Shown: in pieces, positions 5,402-5,952 of the stretch | How the letters are laid out: each line of letters begins with the position of its first letter | Numbering within the stretch: position 1 is the first letter of the stretch | NCBI GenBank assembly: GCA_023259685.1 | Contig: JALRGP010000039.1 | Location: 1 to 5,952 of the forward strand | Length of the DNA stretch: 5,952 nt | From: Alphaproteobacteria bacterium | GTDB lineage: Bacteria > Pseudomonadota > Alphaproteobacteria > JALRGP01 | Direction of reading: 5' to 3' | Notes under the pieces: model-generated | Told to the model about the DNA's origin: nothing | The model's input: only the letters and a program-made list of their open reading frames with translations | Database searches by the model: none | Position numbers and translations under genes: made by a program

Positions 5402-5952
5402 CAGGTCTCATGCCCACCCCATAGACATTTATTTCAAGAATCACAACCTTTACGGTGAGGTGTTAAAATGGTACCATGAGCATCAACGATGCTTTCCATG
5501 GCGCACAACGCCCGTTAATCCTTATTTTATACTCGTCAGTGAATTTATGTTGCAACAAACAACAACACAGGTGGTGACGGGGTATTTTAATCGTTTTATT
5601 GAACGCTATCCAACGATGCGGCATTTAGCGGCAGCCGATTTGAATGATGTGATGGTTTTGTGGCAGGGGCTTGGATATTATTCGCGCGCTGAGCGTTTGC
5701 ATCGTATCGCCATTGATTTTCATGAGGCGGGGCTTCCCACAAGTTTTGATCAACTGATTGGTATCAAAGGCATTGGTCCCTATATGGCGGGGGCCATATC
5801 CTCCATCGCCTATCATGAGCCCATGATTGCTTTGGATGGTAATTTAAAACGCATTTTATCCCGCGTGATGGCGTCAGATACCCATAACCTGAAACCCTTT
5901 TCCATGAGTACAAACGATCCGGGATCTCTTAATCAGGCGTTGATGGATATTG
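5376..5952 (+). CDS. mutY: A/G-specific adenine DNA glycosylase MutY (partial, 3' end beyond the window)
   Basis: MutY removes adenine mispaired with 8-oxoguanine or G during base excision repair. The first 192 residues are present. They include WYHEHQRCFPWR (32-43), SEFMLQQT (55-62) with the likely catalytic glutamate E56, and LWQGLGYYSRA (95-105). A helix-hairpin-helix follows (IKGIGPYMAGAI, 130-141), then LDGNLKRIL (153-161) with the catalytic aspartate D154, and LNQALMDI at the edge. The iron-sulfur cysteines and the C-terminal 8-oxoG recognition domain would lie beyond 5952. The residue after PY in the hairpin is Met, where Thr is usual. The start at ATG 5376 overlaps nrdA by 26 bases and has a GAGGA ribosome-binding site; it gives about 20 more N-terminal residues than E. 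coli MutY. GTG 5460 would start just before the conserved WY and is the alternative. Base composition is richer in G+C than tig (30 in 60 at 5641-5700). Confidence 0.92.
   Translation, partial: MMSVCLANNRSHAHPIDIYFKNHNLYGEVLKWYHEHQRCFPWRTTPVNPYFILVSEFMLQQTTTQVVTGYFNRFIERYPTMRHLAAADLNDVMVLWQGLGYYSRAERLHRIAIDFHEAGLPTSFDQLIGIKGIGPYMAGAISSIAYHEPMIALDGNLKRILSRVMASDTHNLKPFSMSTNDPGSLNQALMDI

Noticed and set aside
5625..5816. 63-codon minus-strand open frame
   Set aside because: It is antisense to mutY, whose sense frame carries all expected glycosylase motifs.
1..5952. CRISPR array, insertion sequence, toxin-antitoxin or defence system
   Set aside because: No repeated spacers, terminal repeats with a transposase, or accessory gene pairs are visible; the recognisable genes are ordinary housekeeping genes.

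Overview
The window looks like chromosomal housekeeping DNA from an AT-rich alphaproteobacterium, possibly a host-associated lineage such as the Holosporales or Rickettsiales. This placement is an inference from protein character and from the order tRNA-Leu then trigger factor; no 16S or other marker is present. All recognisable genes lie on the + strand.

Layout. Bases 2-73 are the last codons of an unidentified gene. Bases 74-418 carry no convincing gene, but end in a strong sigma70-type promoter (TTGTCA, 18 bp, GATAAT) only a few bases before a tRNA-Leu(UAG) gene (419-503, CCA encoded). Trigger factor (tig, 522-1898) starts 18 bases after the tRNA with no Shine-Dalgarno sequence, so tRNA and mRNA are probably made as one transcript. 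A 116-base gap with two perfect hairpins separates tig from murF (2015-3376), the last cytoplasmic ligase of the peptidoglycan precursor pathway, which here has no other cell-wall gene beside it. A 234-base gap with a weaker hairpin and a possible promoter leads to a short class I ribonucleotide reductase large subunit (nrdA, 3611-5401). The start of mutY, an adenine DNA glycosylase, overlaps the end of nrdA by 26 bases, has its own good ribosome-binding site inside nrdA, and runs off the window at 5952.

How they fit together. tRNA-Leu and trigger factor both serve translation and nascent-chain folding. murF serves the cell wall. nrdA and mutY form a tight pair, making DNA precursors and repairing A opposite 8-oxoG; their overlap suggests co-translation. 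The small subunit gene nrdB, needed for a class I enzyme, is not in the window.

I found no convincing undescribed system. The points most worth a second look are the degenerate PPIase region of trigger factor, the tRNA-tig transcript with a very short leader, the compact NrdA lacking an ATP cone, and the overlapping nrdA-mutY pair.
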